Assembly (NCBI GenBank): GCA_022495995.1 | Contig: JAFEMH010005418.1 | Span: 62,001-126,000 of the forward strand | DNA length: 64,000 bases | Origin: Adenophora triphylla var. japonica | Taxonomy: Eukaryota; Streptophyta; Magnoliopsida; Asterales; Campanulaceae | Reading direction: 5' to 3' | Part shown: in pieces, positions 1-11,294 of the stretch | How the letters are laid out: every line of letters begins with the position of its first letter | Position numbering within the stretch: position 1 is the stretch's first letter | Made by a program: the position numbers and the translations under genes | The notes under the pieces: model-generated | The model's input: the letters and a program-made list of their open reading frames with translations, nothing else | What the model was told of the DNA's origin: nothing | The model's database searches: none

Positions 1-2314
1 AGACTAAGAAGGAACATGAAGAACATTTGAGGTTAGTTCTACATATGTTGTAGGGACAAAAGTTGTACGCTAATTTCAAGAAGTATGAATTTTGGCAGGA
101 GAGAGAGAGTGGTATTCTTAGGGCTTGTGGTATCTAAGGATGGGATTGAAGTGGATCCAACAGAAATAGAGGCTATAGTATATTGGGAGAGACCAACCTC
201 AGTTAGTGAGATAAGAAGTTTCTTGGGGTTAACAGGATACTATAGGAGATTCGTTGAATGACTTTCGAAGTTGTCAGTACAGTTAACAAGGTTAACGCAG
301 AAAGGAGCAAGGTTCGTTTAGTCAGAAGAATGTGAAAAGAAATTTCAAGGGCTGAAGAGTCGAATTGTGTCTGCACCGGTTCTTACTGTACCATCAAGAT
401 CAGACGAATTTGTGATATATAGTGATACTTCATTGAAGGTATTAGGTTACATGTTGATGCAGAATGATAAGGTTATAGCTTATGCGTCAAGATAATTGAA
501 GAACCATGAAAAAAAATAAAAAAAAATTTAATCGACCTATGATTTGGAGTTAGCAGCTGTTTTGCTTTGAAGATTTGGGAGACATTACTTGTTTGGGGTA
601 ACTTGTCAGATTTATATGAATCATAAGAGTCTTAAGTATATTTTCACTTAGAAGGAGCTTAACATGAGGCAAAAGGGGATGGCTGGAGTTGCTTAAGGAT
701 TATGATTGTACAAATTTATACCACCTAGGAAATGCCAATGAGGTGGCTGATGCTTTGAGTAGGAAAAATGAAGGAACCTTAGCGGCGTTGATTTCTAAGG
801 GGGTAAGTGCATGGGATAGCATTGAGGTTCAAGTATAGAAGTGAGCGTTAAAAGGGTATTTGGCTCAGTTAAATATTTAGCCAACATTGTTAGACCAAAT
901 CAAGGAAGCACAAGGAATAGATGAAGAGCCGTGAGGATACATTAAAGTATGGCAAAAGTAAAAGTAATAGATTTTCGTATAGATGACAAAGGGATTTTAG
1001 GTAAAAATCGAGAATTTGGGTACCTAGCGACACGGATATAAGAGGAGAAATTCTGCAGGAAGTGCACTGTCAAAAGTTTTCTATACATTATGAGAGTACG
1101 AAGGCGTATATGAACTTAAGGGAATCATTTTGGTAGAAATTATATGAAGGGAGATGTGGCAGAATTGTATCGAGATGTTGGGTATGTCAACAAGTGAAGA
1201 GTGAACACCAGTAACCGAAAGGATTATTACAGTCGTTACCAATTTCGGAATGGGAGTGGGAGAACATAGAAATGGATTTAGTAGTGGGACTATCGAAAAA
1301 GTTGAAGGGTCATAACGCGATTTGGGTTATAGTGGACAGACTTATGAAGACGGCCTATTTTGTGACAATTAAGGTGACAGACTCATTGGAGAAATTAACT
1401 AAGTTATACGTGGATGAGATAGTGAGATTGCATGGAATACCAATATAGATAGTATCCGATCGGAATGCGAGGTTACATCAAATTTTTGAAAGAGTCTACA
1501 ACAAGCTTTGGGTATCGAGTTGGCGGTGAGTACAACTTTTCACCTACAGACGGACAGTTAGACAGGACGATTCAGACACTTGAGGGTAGGTTGAGGGCTA
1601 TGTCACTGGATTGTCAAGGGACTTGGGACGAGCACTTGCCGTTGGTAGAATTCGCTTACAACAACAGTTATCACGCTAACATCGGTATGGCACCGTATGA
1701 AGCTTGGTATGGATGGAAGTGTAGATTGCCTGCTTGTAGGGACGAAGTTGGTGAGAGGAAACTGACGGGACCAGAGATCATTCAAGTAATAGTGAATAAA
1801 GTACAACAGATAAGAAAATGGTTATTGACCGCTCAGAGTAGACAAAAGTCGTATGCAGATTGCCGACGATGAGATTTAGAGTTCCAGTTGGGGGGATCAT
1901 ATATTCTTGAAGACTTCGCCAACCAAGGGAGTTATGCGATTTGGTATTCGCGGAAAAGTGAGCCCAAGGTATGTGGGACCATTTGAAATTTTGGAGCGAA
2001 TTGAGCAGGTGGCCTATAAGTTGGCTTTATCACCTGTACTTGCTGGAGTGCATAATGTGTTTCATGTCTCGATGTTGAGAAAGTACATCTCCGACCCGAG
2101 TCATGTGATCGAGTATAGGCAAATGAGATTTCATGCCGGGTTGAGTTATGACGAACAACTGGCAAAGATTGTGGACCGGAAAGGCCAAGTATCGATGAAG
2201 CGTATTATCCTTATGTGAAGGTGCAATGGAGCAAACACACGGAAAGAGAAGCAACGTGGGTGCTTGAGAGCGAGATGCGAGAGTCATATCCCACCCTATT
2301 TTCTGATTGAGTGC
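1..2314 (+). pseudogene. G1: decayed Ty3/gypsy chromovirus pol (RT end, RNase H, integrase, C-terminal chromo-like domain)
   Basis: This is the 3' part of a gypsy polyprotein; the 5' part lies outside the window. Reading across several frames gives the end of reverse transcriptase (1-170), the connection motif GYYRRF (about 238-252), RNase H with YSDTS (about 418) and ADALSRK (about 748-768), an integrase zinc finger with CWVCQQ (about 1174-1191), integrase core blocks around EMDL (1270) and VSDRN (1452), and a stretch VEFAYNNSYHANIGMAPYEA (1645-1704). The C-terminus (1907-2314) has YVGPFEILERI and FHVSMLRKY, followed by a chromo-like WSKHTEREATWVLE block, as in chromoviruses. Many stops and frameshifts break it, so it is dead. 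Lineage Tekay/Del is likely from the long LTR but not proven. Confidence 0.9.
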
Positions 2315-2337
2315 GTTTGGTTTGGAGGACCAAACCC

Positions 2338-2354
2338 TTTTAAGGGGGTAAGAA
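2338..2354 (+). other. G1 polypurine tract
   Basis: A purine-rich run containing AAGGGGGTAAGAA ends exactly at the first base of the 3' LTR. This is the expected primer site for plus-strand cDNA synthesis in an LTR retrotransposon and fixes the LTR start. Confidence 0.75.
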
Positions 2355-2559
2355 TGTAATAACCCGAATTTAACCAATTCTTTTATTAATTAATTTGGTC
2401 CTTTTATTTAATAATGGATTCTCTTATTTAAATGTTTCCTTTTAATTAAATTAATTGTTAAATGGATTGGAAGTAATGGACTTGAGTTATTATTGGACTA
2501 GAATTTTGTGGACTTGTTTTATTGGGCTTGGATTACCTAATTAGCCTAGGATTATAAAA

Positions 2560-2709
<150 letters not shown>

Positions 2710-2810
2710 TCTTTTCTAATACCTAGGGTTAGTTTTTATTTTTCAAACCAAAGAAATAGAGAGAGCGAGGGAGGCAGCACCTTTTGTTGCCGTGAATAGA
2801 GGGAGAACGT

Positions 2811-2815
<5 letters not shown>

Positions 2816-2897
<82 letters not shown>
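2816..2897. repeat. (GA)n microsatellite, about 82 bp
   Basis: A pure GA run 110 bp after the AT run, in the same LTR. Its reverse strand reads as a poly Ser-Leu open frame that is not a gene. GA runs downstream of plant promoters can bind GAGA-binding proteins; that role here is only a possibility. Confidence 0.97.
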
Positions 2898-2903
<6 letters not shown>

Positions 2904-3223
2904 CCTGAGAGAGAAAGAAGAAGGCTTGGCTTGGAAGAAGGAAAAGAGGAAGAAGCTTAGTAAATATCATCCAAGGTAAAGTATTCGTTCCGTATCAATT
3001 ATTGTTTTTGGATTTAAAACCTAGAAATTCTGGAGATTTAAATTAGGGTTTCTTTTATAAATATTGATGATTAATTAAGAATGATCAAATGATATTTTGA
3101 TAAAGGATTATTAATTGAAAACCTAATATTGATTTGGGTTGGGTATGTAATCAAAGGAATTAACCTAAGGTATTACATGCTAAGAATGTAAGAATCGAAA
3201 TTAGGGTTAGTGGGTGTATTGGG

Positions 3224-3358
3224 TGTGAATAGTAATCCGTGAACAGTAATTGTGAATAGTAATCCGTGAATAGTAATTTGTGAATAGTAATCCGTGAATA
3301 GTAATCCGTGAACAATAATCTGTGAACAGTATTTGTGAATAGTAGCTGTGAATAGTAA
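3224..3358. repeat. Minisatellite of GTGAATAGTAAT units in the G1 LTR
   Basis: About ten degenerate direct copies of a 12-16 bp unit around GTGAATAGTAATCC (variants GTGAACAGTAAT, GTGAATAGTAGC) follow each other inside the LTR. Confidence 0.85.
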
Positions 3359-3887
3359 TTTTGGGTATATGAAAGATGATAATGAAGAATTAAAGATGGG
3401 TTAGAAACCTAGAAATCCTAAGGGTATTTTGGAAAACCTAAAAAGGGTACTAATTAACCTTAAGAAGAGTTAAAGAGAAATAACTCATAAATTAACAAGA
3501 TGATATAAGTTGGGTAATTAAAGTAAATAGGAATTACTTTTATCCTAAGAAATGTTATTTGCATGATTGTAGATTCGTGCCGGAAATCATTGCAAGGAAA
3601 CACAAGCGTTTAAGGTAAGGGATTACGCTCCTTAGCATTCGATTGTTTCATATCCTTTGTGTTAGGATTCTAAAAGTTTCATAAAGTATATGCTACCAAG
3701 TGGCCGGTAGTGATTTGTATTCCCTCGTTATGAACGTTTTTGGAATATCTTACCATTGATGCATTTTGTTCAATGTGTATCTATGTAAATTGAAATTGAC
3801 TTATGTGTTCTCGTACCATGAACACTATGTGTATATGATGTTAAATTTGTCCAATTGATAATGACTTTATATGTTTGGGGTCGTTAC

Positions 3888-4032
3888 ATTGAAATGACCT
3901 AAGGCCTAAACAGATTGAAATGGCCTCAATGTTAAATAAATTGGTCTAAACAGATTGAAATGACCTGGGTCTAGTCAGATTGAAATGACCTCACTATAGA
4001 ATGGGTTGGTCTAGTCAGATTGAGATGACCTA
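3888..4032. repeat. Degenerate direct repeats around TTGAAATGACCT in the G1 LTR
   Basis: Five spaced copies of CAGATTGAAATGACCT-like sequence alternate with TTGGTCTA(A/G) blocks. They begin directly after a second copy of the LTR-end motif GGTCGTTACA. Confidence 0.7.
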
Positions 4033-4668
4033 AATTCTATAGATGTGATTATCATGATGCATCAGAATAAGGGGGCACTCTTATAATAGCGTAAGAGAAC
4101 CTTATTCAACAATTGCCTGAAAAGGTGAATCGGAGTCGCCTAGATGAAAGGTGCACAAGTACTTGGAATTGACAGACAAGTGTGTGTAAAATCTCTATCT
4201 GTTATTTGTAAAAGTGCCACTACTTGTTATTTAAAAAAGTATCTTTCATTGACATTCTCAGTACCTAAACTATTTATTGTACCTGTTACGCTTTCGTTGA
4301 TATATTATTAAATTCCGTTTGTTCCGGTCGTCTCTTCTTAGAAACCGAAGAGACCCCGTATGAACTTATTGAGCTTTGTTCGCTCACCCTTTCATATTCT
4401 TTCACCTCTCAGGTAATAAATGATTGGAGTGGATTGGCTGCATGTTTGGTGGTTTAGCGGCTTTTGGAGTTCGAGTAATTATTTTAGAACATTAAGTATT
4501 TCGTTGAACTAGTGGACTGTACTAGCCATAGCAAATGTTACTGTTTTCAGTATTTAAGTTATTTCAAATAGTGGTTAGTATTTTGAATTATGGTTTTAGT
4601 AGCCGTTGGAGGTTATTCTATTATCAAATTAAGTATTATTATTATGTATGAATTTTGGGGTCGTTACA

Positions 4669-4940
4669 TGTATAAAAGGAACCTTTAGGGCAAATTGAAG
4701 ACAATCAACAGATCCGGTCTTTGCCCGACAGCTTCGATCAAGGGCCATATATAACACCGGCCACTCCCCAAGCCTAGCCCTTCACGACAATAAGATTCTC
4801 ACCAAGAAGCATAATCATGGTGGTAGCATTACTGTTGGCAATGATTGTATATGACCACAGAAAGCGCTTGCTACAAGTTCATTGGATGTCCCATCTATGA
4901 ATACCCCGATCCGACGATGTTCCATGTGAGAAGTTTGATA
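4669..4940. other. Unassigned spacer between G1 and T3
   Basis: About 270 bp with no recognisable coding frame, repeat or LTR signature. It begins directly after the G1 LTR, so its first five bases (TGTAT) would be the G1 target duplication if the LTR end is right. Confidence 0.5.
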
Positions 4941-6189
4941 TGAATTTGAAATAGGTCGAAAAAGTACTCAAAATGGAACAACTTTTTCCCGTTGAAAGAG
5001 AGTCGCCACTCCATTTGATTAAAGGCCCAAACTTCGAAAATGTCGTATATATATTTAGGTACGGGGGTCAAGTTACGGAGGGGGAACAAGAGATCACCCC
5101 CTTCGCCAGAACGATCGGACTTCCAATCCTTGCTCTAGTTATGTGTGTGTGTGTGTGTGAAATAGTTTACATGAATAGATTTAAGAGAAAGCAGGATCAT
5201 GTATAAGGAAAAAAGGGGAAAATAGGGGAATCAAAATATACTTGATTCGCAATTGAATATTTACCCATTCATGGACTAATCGTTGGATTGCTTCATCCAT
5301 AGCTTTGGATCATACCAAATGGGAGAGTCCGAATATTTGGGTCCAAGTTATCATAGGAGAATTTAGCAACCAATAATTCAAGAGATCATATTAATGTAAG
5401 TAAAGATTCATGAGTAAAATCAAGGGAATGCATGTAAAGTAAAGAAATGACAATAATAAATATTGGATGTATGGATTAGTTGTTGGTTTAGCAACTAAGA
5501 ATCCAATAACCCATTAAAGAGATAAAGATTCTAGATGGAAATCAAGTAAAGACAGAGCAATGAATAAAGCTTACATATTTAGATGATCAAATAATTGGGG
5601 ATATGTAAATTCATAGTTATAAAGCTTAAAGATTAGATTTTTATAAGAGATAGACCAAGATTGATGGATAAAATATGAAATAGATGCAAGACAAATGATA
5701 AAGATGCAATCTTTATGAATAGTGTATCAAATGGCAAGGCATGTGTAGAGCTTGAAGATGATGATCTTCAAGCTCGAACCTCCTTTGGGTTTGGTTTGTT
5801 TTTGTTGATTGATCCTCTTTGGGAGTAATCAGTCTAAGAGTTTTGACATTTAGGAGTGTTTGGACAGAGTTTCTAGGAGATAAATGGGGGAAATGGACGT
5901 CTAATATTGTTCCAAATGAGGAGGGGAAACTTCTTGTTTATAACTGTAATTGGGACTGATTAGGCTTGGCGTATGCCAACGATGTTGCCGTACGCCAGCC
6001 TCCCTTGCTGGCAGATTTTAGATCCTTTTAGAAGTCATTTGGCCCCAAGCAAACTTTAGGCCTAACACCAAAAGGTCCCTAGTGTACCAAAAGGATATTA
6101 AGAGCAATATTAGGCGATTCCAATATCATAAGGTCTTTCTAAGAATTCCCAAGGTAGAAATTAGAGATTTTTAGAATGGGGTGCTAACA
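4941..6189 (-). mobile_element. T3: TAT-lineage 3' LTR remnant
   Basis: Read on the minus strand it starts TGTTAGCACCCC directly after a purine tract (GGGGCTC), which fixes the LTR start at 6189. At the other end, the block with GAGAGTCGCCACTCC, GGGGGTCAAGTTACGG and CACCCCCTTCGCC matches the equivalent part of the T1 LTR in order (GGGAGTTGCCACGCC, GGGGGTCAGGTTACGT, GATTCACCC). The start at 4941 is chosen by alignment with the T1 LTR and may be off by a few bases. A TATA-like TATAAAC (5942-5936) has a pair of CG-containing palindromes just upstream (5966-5998). A short GT run lies at 5142-5159. Confidence 0.65.
5966..5998 (-). promoter_or_regulatory. Palindrome pair upstream of the T3 TATA-like box
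   Basis: TTGGCGTATGCCAA (5966-5979, arms TTGGC/GCCAA) is followed by TTGCCGTACGCCAG (5985-5998), which is close to its inverted repeat. In the element's own orientation the pair ends about 23 bp upstream of TATAAAC. The same layout occurs in the T1 and T2 LTRs. Confidence 0.5.
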
Positions 6190-6780
6190 GAGCCCCTTGA
6201 CGATGTTGCTTTAAAGGAGAGCAGGGTCGTCGACAAAATTAGAACCCATTCTGGAAAGTACCAAAATGTGGCATCAGGAGAGGGACAGTAAGTCACCCGA
6301 AAGAGGGGACAATGACTCACGTGAGTCCGGGAGGGTGGACCATCATATGTCATAAATAAGGTGACCGAAGTTGTCGAGCAGATGGACCATCAGATGATTC
6401 CTGCGTATCTGAGAGGAATCAATCCAATCGTAGTTCAGATTGTTGGGTAGAAAAGAAGAGAAATTGTTTGGGGATTCTAATCTTCAACGAGGAGCTTACG
6501 GCGTCTCAAAACTAATAAGGACATTTTAAGGCATCTCACTCCTATCTGGACGATTTAAGGTGTCTAACTCCTAGTGGGGACAATTTAAGGCGTCTCACTC
6601 CTAGCGGGGACAATTTAAGGCGTCTCACTCATGTGAGAATGGTGAAAAACATTCCTCTTCCTCAATCTCTTCTAATTTTATTGAGTCACCACTATATTAT
6701 TTCATTGAACATAGACCAAATGCAGATTGCATAGGTTTAGGGTTAAGTTATAGGATTAGAAGATCATGGAGCACTAATCC
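6190..6780 (-). mobile_element. T3 internal 3' remnant with a 30-bp triplicate
   Basis: This piece adjoins the T3 LTR on its polypurine side, so it is the 3' untranslated end of T3. It has the TAT-type motif GTCACCCGA (6293-6301) and three tandem 29-30 bp units (6542-6570, 6571-6600, 6601-6630) around GGGGACAATTTAAGGCGTCT. It contains no coding frame. It stops at the start of copia LTR C2. Confidence 0.55.
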
Positions 6781-7044
6781 TGTTGGAAATAGGTTTTGGA
6801 AAACATGGCTTGACCAAGTTTTGACCCAATTTTCAAATAAGTTTCATTTAATGAATAATAAAATAAGTTACAAATTTGAAATCTACATTTAATATAGATT
6901 AAGAAAATACATTTATTTACTCAAAATCATTTTCGGGTGAATGAGAAATTAATGACTAAATATTGTAACTTGAAATGAGATTATGAAGAGTTTGGGAAAT
7001 ATGATAAGTCATATATCCCACATTGGTAGAAAAGGGAAATTATG

Positions 7045-9273
7045 TAGGGGTGGTTCGGTTGGTATACCGACTGTATTTTACGTATATCATGTATCAACCA
7101 AGTATGATTTGATATATAAAAATATGTACCAGTACCAACCACAAAAGTCGGCATACCAAGTTTATTGGTACGGTTGGTATTTGGTTGGTACGCTTGGTAT
7201 TCGAATATACCAAATGTAAACGGTAACAAAAAAAAATGCATTTATAACTAGTTTTTGTTAGATTTTCTGTCAATTATAAAGAACAACACATTATAACATA
7301 AAAAGATGTATCAAAACAAAAATTATAAAGTCTTGAAACTAAAAAAAATAGTACAACAAAAGTATTGAAAATTAAACAATATCTAACATCAGATTTTATG
7401 TAAATTATCTAGCATTTCATCTGGCAAAATAAAGAAGGAACCAAAGATGGTCAAATTGGACTTCTAAACATAAAGTGTGACAAGCATTACCGTTTAAAAA
7501 AATATTTTACCATTGCAAGCAGCTAATGAATATTTACTGAGATAGTGGGAAAATGATCAAACTAAGCATCTCATAGTTTACATAATCATCCAGCTTCAAC
7601 TTGCTCACATCAACCGATAGTAAACCTCACAACTTATCATCACTTGTAAAGCTTTTACACCAAAACCATTCAAGGTGCAAACATAAGCTCCCATGCAAAC
7701 CAACATTGCCCATGAAACAGGGGAAGAAACTTTTTTGTGAAGTATTGTATACCTTACAACAAACATAATTCAAGTAATGATATTCAAAGTGATCCAGGAA
7801 AGAAAACATCACACATGTCAAAGAGATACGGGCCAGAAAAGGGCAGCGATATAGCAATAGTACTGTGAGACAGTCCAGCAATAAGGGAAACTTTGAGCAA
7901 TAAACTGCTTTGACTCGAGCAATATTGGGCTGATTGGCATATATGGATTCGAAGCACTATGAGTCTAGTTTCTAATGGCCCAAACGGTGAAGCATTTGGA
8001 ATTTTCTGGAGTGAGTTATGGTTTTTTTTTCTGGAAGGTAGCAGATTCATCCGAATATCAACAATTGAGTCTTTCTGGTTCTCCTTACTGCTCAAGTTCA
8101 AGTCATATACGATACTAGTAGTGTAGGGAGGTTATGCATGAATTCCTCCTTGTCAAGGAATGGTTTTTGGTATTTAAAAATTAGCAAAAACATATGAATC
8201 ACACTGAATAGGAAGGAATATATATTTTCTTGAAACAAAGAGAAATAAGTTAATCTGTTTTTAAATTTTTTTCATGCTAAGGATACTTATTTTCTTGTAA
8301 AAGGAAAGGAACACAAAGAAGAAATTTATTTTGGGACAAAGGGGTAGTTATTTTCGAGTTGAAAGATTCCATCCGTTTCAACCATAACTGATATAAATTA
8401 ACACATAACAATCCAATAATATATATTTATGTTTACAAAAGAAGCATTCTGAATTAATATCACTTGATGATGACAGATTCTCAAAATAGTCAAAAGTTTC
8501 AAAGAAATACTTTCTCAAAAGAGACTCCATTAAGGTCTTCTATGGGTTGCTTGAGAAAGTAAAAGGATAATGTAGCTGGATTGCTTATCTCATTACTCAT
8601 TAGTGATTTCTATGTTGAGTATAGAACCAGAAAGGAAAAGGAGAATGTCAGCTTCAAGAATCATGTGATACATTGCAAGTTAGGCCTTTTTTCCAGAGAA
8701 GTGTACAACCTTTAAACAAACTGTAAATCCAAGCCCTAAACCAGTAAATCCAAGCAATAAAAAATCAAAAATCCAAAACAAAAACCAAATATCAAACCCT
8801 AAACAAAACATGAATGTTGAATGTTGAGGGTTGAGACTCGAGAGTAGAGAACTTACCCTTTAGAAGGGGAGGAGGCGTGCGGCGGGAAGATTTCGGCCAG
8901 CGGACTGATGTGGTGGCACACTGGCGTCGCGAAATGACGAATTGCGGTAGAGAGAAACTGAGTCACCATAGAAGGAGAGAAAGTGAGAAACGGCTGTTGA
9001 AATTGAAGCTTTGAAATATTAGAATTAGATTTTAGGTTTAGATTATTTTTTTATGTTATATATAATTACATATAATATTTTTTAATAAATAAAGTCGGTA
9101 CACCGGTATACCAATCGAAGTCACTATTGCGTACCATGTACCAACCAATTAGACACAATTGGTACGGTACTACAGTACAAAGAGTTCAGTATACCGACTT
9201 TTTGTACCAGTTATAATTGGTACGGTTGGTATACGAGTTGGTTGGTATGGACGAGTACAACTTGTCACCCCTA
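7045..9273. mobile_element. H1: non-autonomous hAT element (2.2 kb) with perfect 8-bp target duplication
   Basis: The ends are TAGGGGTG...CACCCCTA, a short hAT-type terminal inverted repeat. They are flanked on both sides by AAATTATG (7037-7044 and 9274-9281), an exact 8-bp target duplication as hAT transposases make. Both subterminal regions are rich in GGTTGGTA and TTGGTACGG motifs in both orientations (7056-7220 and 9090-9250), the kind of repeats hAT transposases bind. No transposase frame is recognisable, so it depends on another element. It carries a possible captured exon on the minus strand. Confidence 0.88.
8857..8969 (-). pseudogene. Possible captured host first exon inside H1
   Basis: On the minus strand an ATG at 8969 opens 37 codons that end at a consensus splice donor, AAAGG|GTAAGT (intron from 8856). 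The translation starts MVTQFLSTAIRHFATP, basic and rich in Ser/Thr/Ala, like an organelle-targeting peptide. A pyrimidine-rich leader precedes it, and the exon is much richer in GC than the surrounding AT-rich sequence. This looks like a first exon with part of its intron taken up by a hAT element. I do not recognise the gene, and I could not define downstream exons. It could be chance. Confidence 0.35.
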
Positions 9274-10519
9274 AAATTATGGGTGTATTTAAGATAGCTC
9301 ATCTCAATAGGTAACAATCAAGTGTGGGTTTCCTACCATGCAACCTAGTGGTCCATTGGGAATTTTAGGGCACACTATACACTTCGCAAACGCATATCGG
9401 TCGCTAGGAGTTGGGGAGTCTTAAATTTTTGTCCAGCTCAACCAGGTAGGTGGCTCAGCTCGTGTGCATGGTTCGGTTAGGTTCGGATGGACCGGGTTTT
9501 GCCTGGGATCTTTGATCAGGTGCGATCGGATGGCCAAGATTCATCCGCCCAGAATTGTGCCTATTCCTTAAAAGGCACCTGCTGTCACGACCCTAAACCT
9601 AGGCACTATTTTGATCACATGTCTAGTACGTGTAGGTGGGGTGTGTTTCATTATCATTCTATGAGTTGCATGATATTTGTGATTTTTATGTGTTAGTTTA
9701 ATATTTTAATAACCTATTTGACATTTTAAGTATGTTAATAAATTAACATTAATTATTTAATGACTAAGTGAAACAAATAGGAGTTGTGTAGTGAATTAAT
9801 AATATTGGAAAATTTTAAATAAGAACTTATAAAATGTTGAGGTGCTTAAATGTAAAAGTTAAAACTTAAGGAAGTGAGTGGTAGCAACTCTAGAGTGTTG
9901 GACGAGCTTAAGTGCAAATAAGTCAATGTATATCCTCTTTTTGGTGAAGCTTCATGAGAAAACATCAGCAACATTTTCTCTTCTCCTTTCCTTCTTCCTT
10001 CAAAAGCTTAAACCTAGGTTTTCATTCCAAAAATTCCCATAAATCCATCTCTTGTCCGTTTCTCGATCCGTCTACGTCTAAATGTTCAGGAAGCCGAGTG
10101 GATCATTTCTATCCGATTAAAGTTTTCGCTCTTTCGTATTAAATTGGAAGTAAGTTATTATGTTCTTCCTTCAATACTTGATCATTTAATGTTTAAAGTT
10201 GACATTGTTGTTGGATAATTGTTGCATGTCATTTTTGGACATTTTACTTGGGTTTGGAATGGATTAAAATGGCTTTTGGATGAGTTGCATGATGAGAGTA
10301 TGGTGGTACTAGCTTAGGGTGAAAGGATTGAAGTATAAATGTTGAATGGCATTTTGGAACATTTTTCTTTGAGTTTAAAATGGATGGAAATGGTTTAGTA
10401 TGAGCTGTAATGAGGTTGGGAGTATGTGTTGCTGCTTGAGGAAAAGAGGGTAGGAGTATATGAAAGTTATTTTTGGTATTACTGATGTTTAAAACATCAG
10501 TTCTGATGTTTATGCTGAG

Positions 10520-10643
10520 GGAACGACTCGTGCTGGTGGGCACGAGTCGTTCCTTTCCCCTAGTCGTAGCAACGAGTCGTGAGATAATTTGCACTCGTGC
10601 TGATTTGTGGGGCACGACTCGTGCTGAAGGGCACGACTCATGC
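10520..10643. promoter_or_regulatory. Palindrome/hairpin cluster in the G2 5' LTR
   Basis: A perfect inverted repeat has 14-bp arms at 10520-10533 and 10540-10553 with a 6-base loop (core GAACGACTCGTGC). It is followed by AACGAGTCGTGAG (10571), GCACTCGTGC (10591-10600), GGCACGACTCGTGC (10611-10624) and GCACGACTCATGC (10631-10643). The cluster is also present in the 3' LTR at 56224-56349. It lies about 1 kb upstream of the likely TATA box. Confidence 0.7.
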
Positions 10644-10929
10644 TCTGCCCTGTTTCTGAGGTACAATTTTAAAGCAATTAAAGCCTACTTACCTAATACA
10701 TATTGTACCCATTTAACACCCTAATTAAAGTACAACGTATGAACTATCAGTTGATGTCTTAAGTTGTACAAAAGGGTATTAGGAAGATGATTAAATCTTA
10801 TCTTAAAATGGTTAGAAAGCAATGTGAAACTTAACCAAAGTTGAATAAAACTTGGTAAAATAACTCTATACCTTTTATTGAAGTTAAGCAATGTTGTGTG
10901 TGAATATGTAAGGCTTATTTGTGATATTT

Positions 10930-11294
10930 TTTTTGGCAAAAGGAGGCGGTACTCCCTAGATTTTATTAAATAAAAAGAAAATTACAAACAAGGTGGGGGA
11001 CATGACAACCTCAACCACTGGAATGGAAATTACATGAGGCTTGAAGCCAACAAAAAAAATAAGAAAATAAGGGGAGGGGTCCAAGACCAAACAGAATGGC
11101 CCATACAAAAATAAGGGACAGGGAGAAACAAAAAGAAATAAAAACCTATAGAACCACTCCGAATCATAAACTCAGAATGGGCAGCATAGAAAAACCCAAA
11201 GCTCCAAGTCAGCATGAGATCCTTATAAAGGTAGCTATAGGCGAATAGAATGAATACCAGCCTTATCAAGTGTATTGAAACATAAGTTGCACTA
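10930..11294 (-). mobile_element. 5'-truncated LINE fragment in the G2 5' LTR
   Basis: On + it begins with a T run (the poly-A tail of a minus-strand LINE) then GGCAAAAGGAGGCGGTACTC, the same 3' UTR as the LINE at 50431. It is absent from the G2 3' LTR, where GGCTTATTTTTTATATAGTATGCC is continuous, so it inserted after G2. About 340 bp of 3' sequence remain with no coding domain. The last 26 bp (11269-11294) are a copy of LTR sequence found 70 bp further right (11339-11364, one mismatch). I see no clear target duplication. Confidence 0.8.

Larger units (their letters stand above)
6781..9582 (+). mobile_element. C2: partial Ty1/copia LTR, split by hAT element H1
   Basis: The sequence from 6781 starts TGTTGGAAATAGG, a typical copia LTR beginning. 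It runs to 7044, carries CCCACATTGG, and resumes after H1 at 9274 (GGGTGTATTTAAG) until G2 interrupts it at 9583. About 570 bp of LTR are visible. The far end is not in the window, so this may be a solo LTR or part of a full element; orientation is taken from the TGTTGG start. No coding sequence is seen in it. Confidence 0.6.

Noticed and set aside
1603..1806. Minus-strand frames opposite the G1 integrase and similar shadows opposite other pol genes
   Set aside because: They overlap clear retroelement domains on the other strand and have no similarity of their own.
2743..2970. Minus-strand frame rich in Ser-Leu
   Set aside because: It is the GA microsatellite read in reverse.
4973..5206. Plus-strand frame of 77 codons beside a GT run
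   Set aside because: It falls in the T3 LTR, ends in the GT repeat, and shows no domain.
7784..8101. Overlapping minus-strand frames in H1 (7627-7881, 7784-8101) as coding exons of a captured gene
   Set aside because: No recognisable domain and no consistent splice signals; only the block at 8857-8969 has enough features to list.
9954..10142. Small frame MRKHQQHFLFSFPSS, also at 55660-55845
   Set aside because: It lies in both G2 LTRs and shows no domain; conservation between copies reflects LTR identity only.
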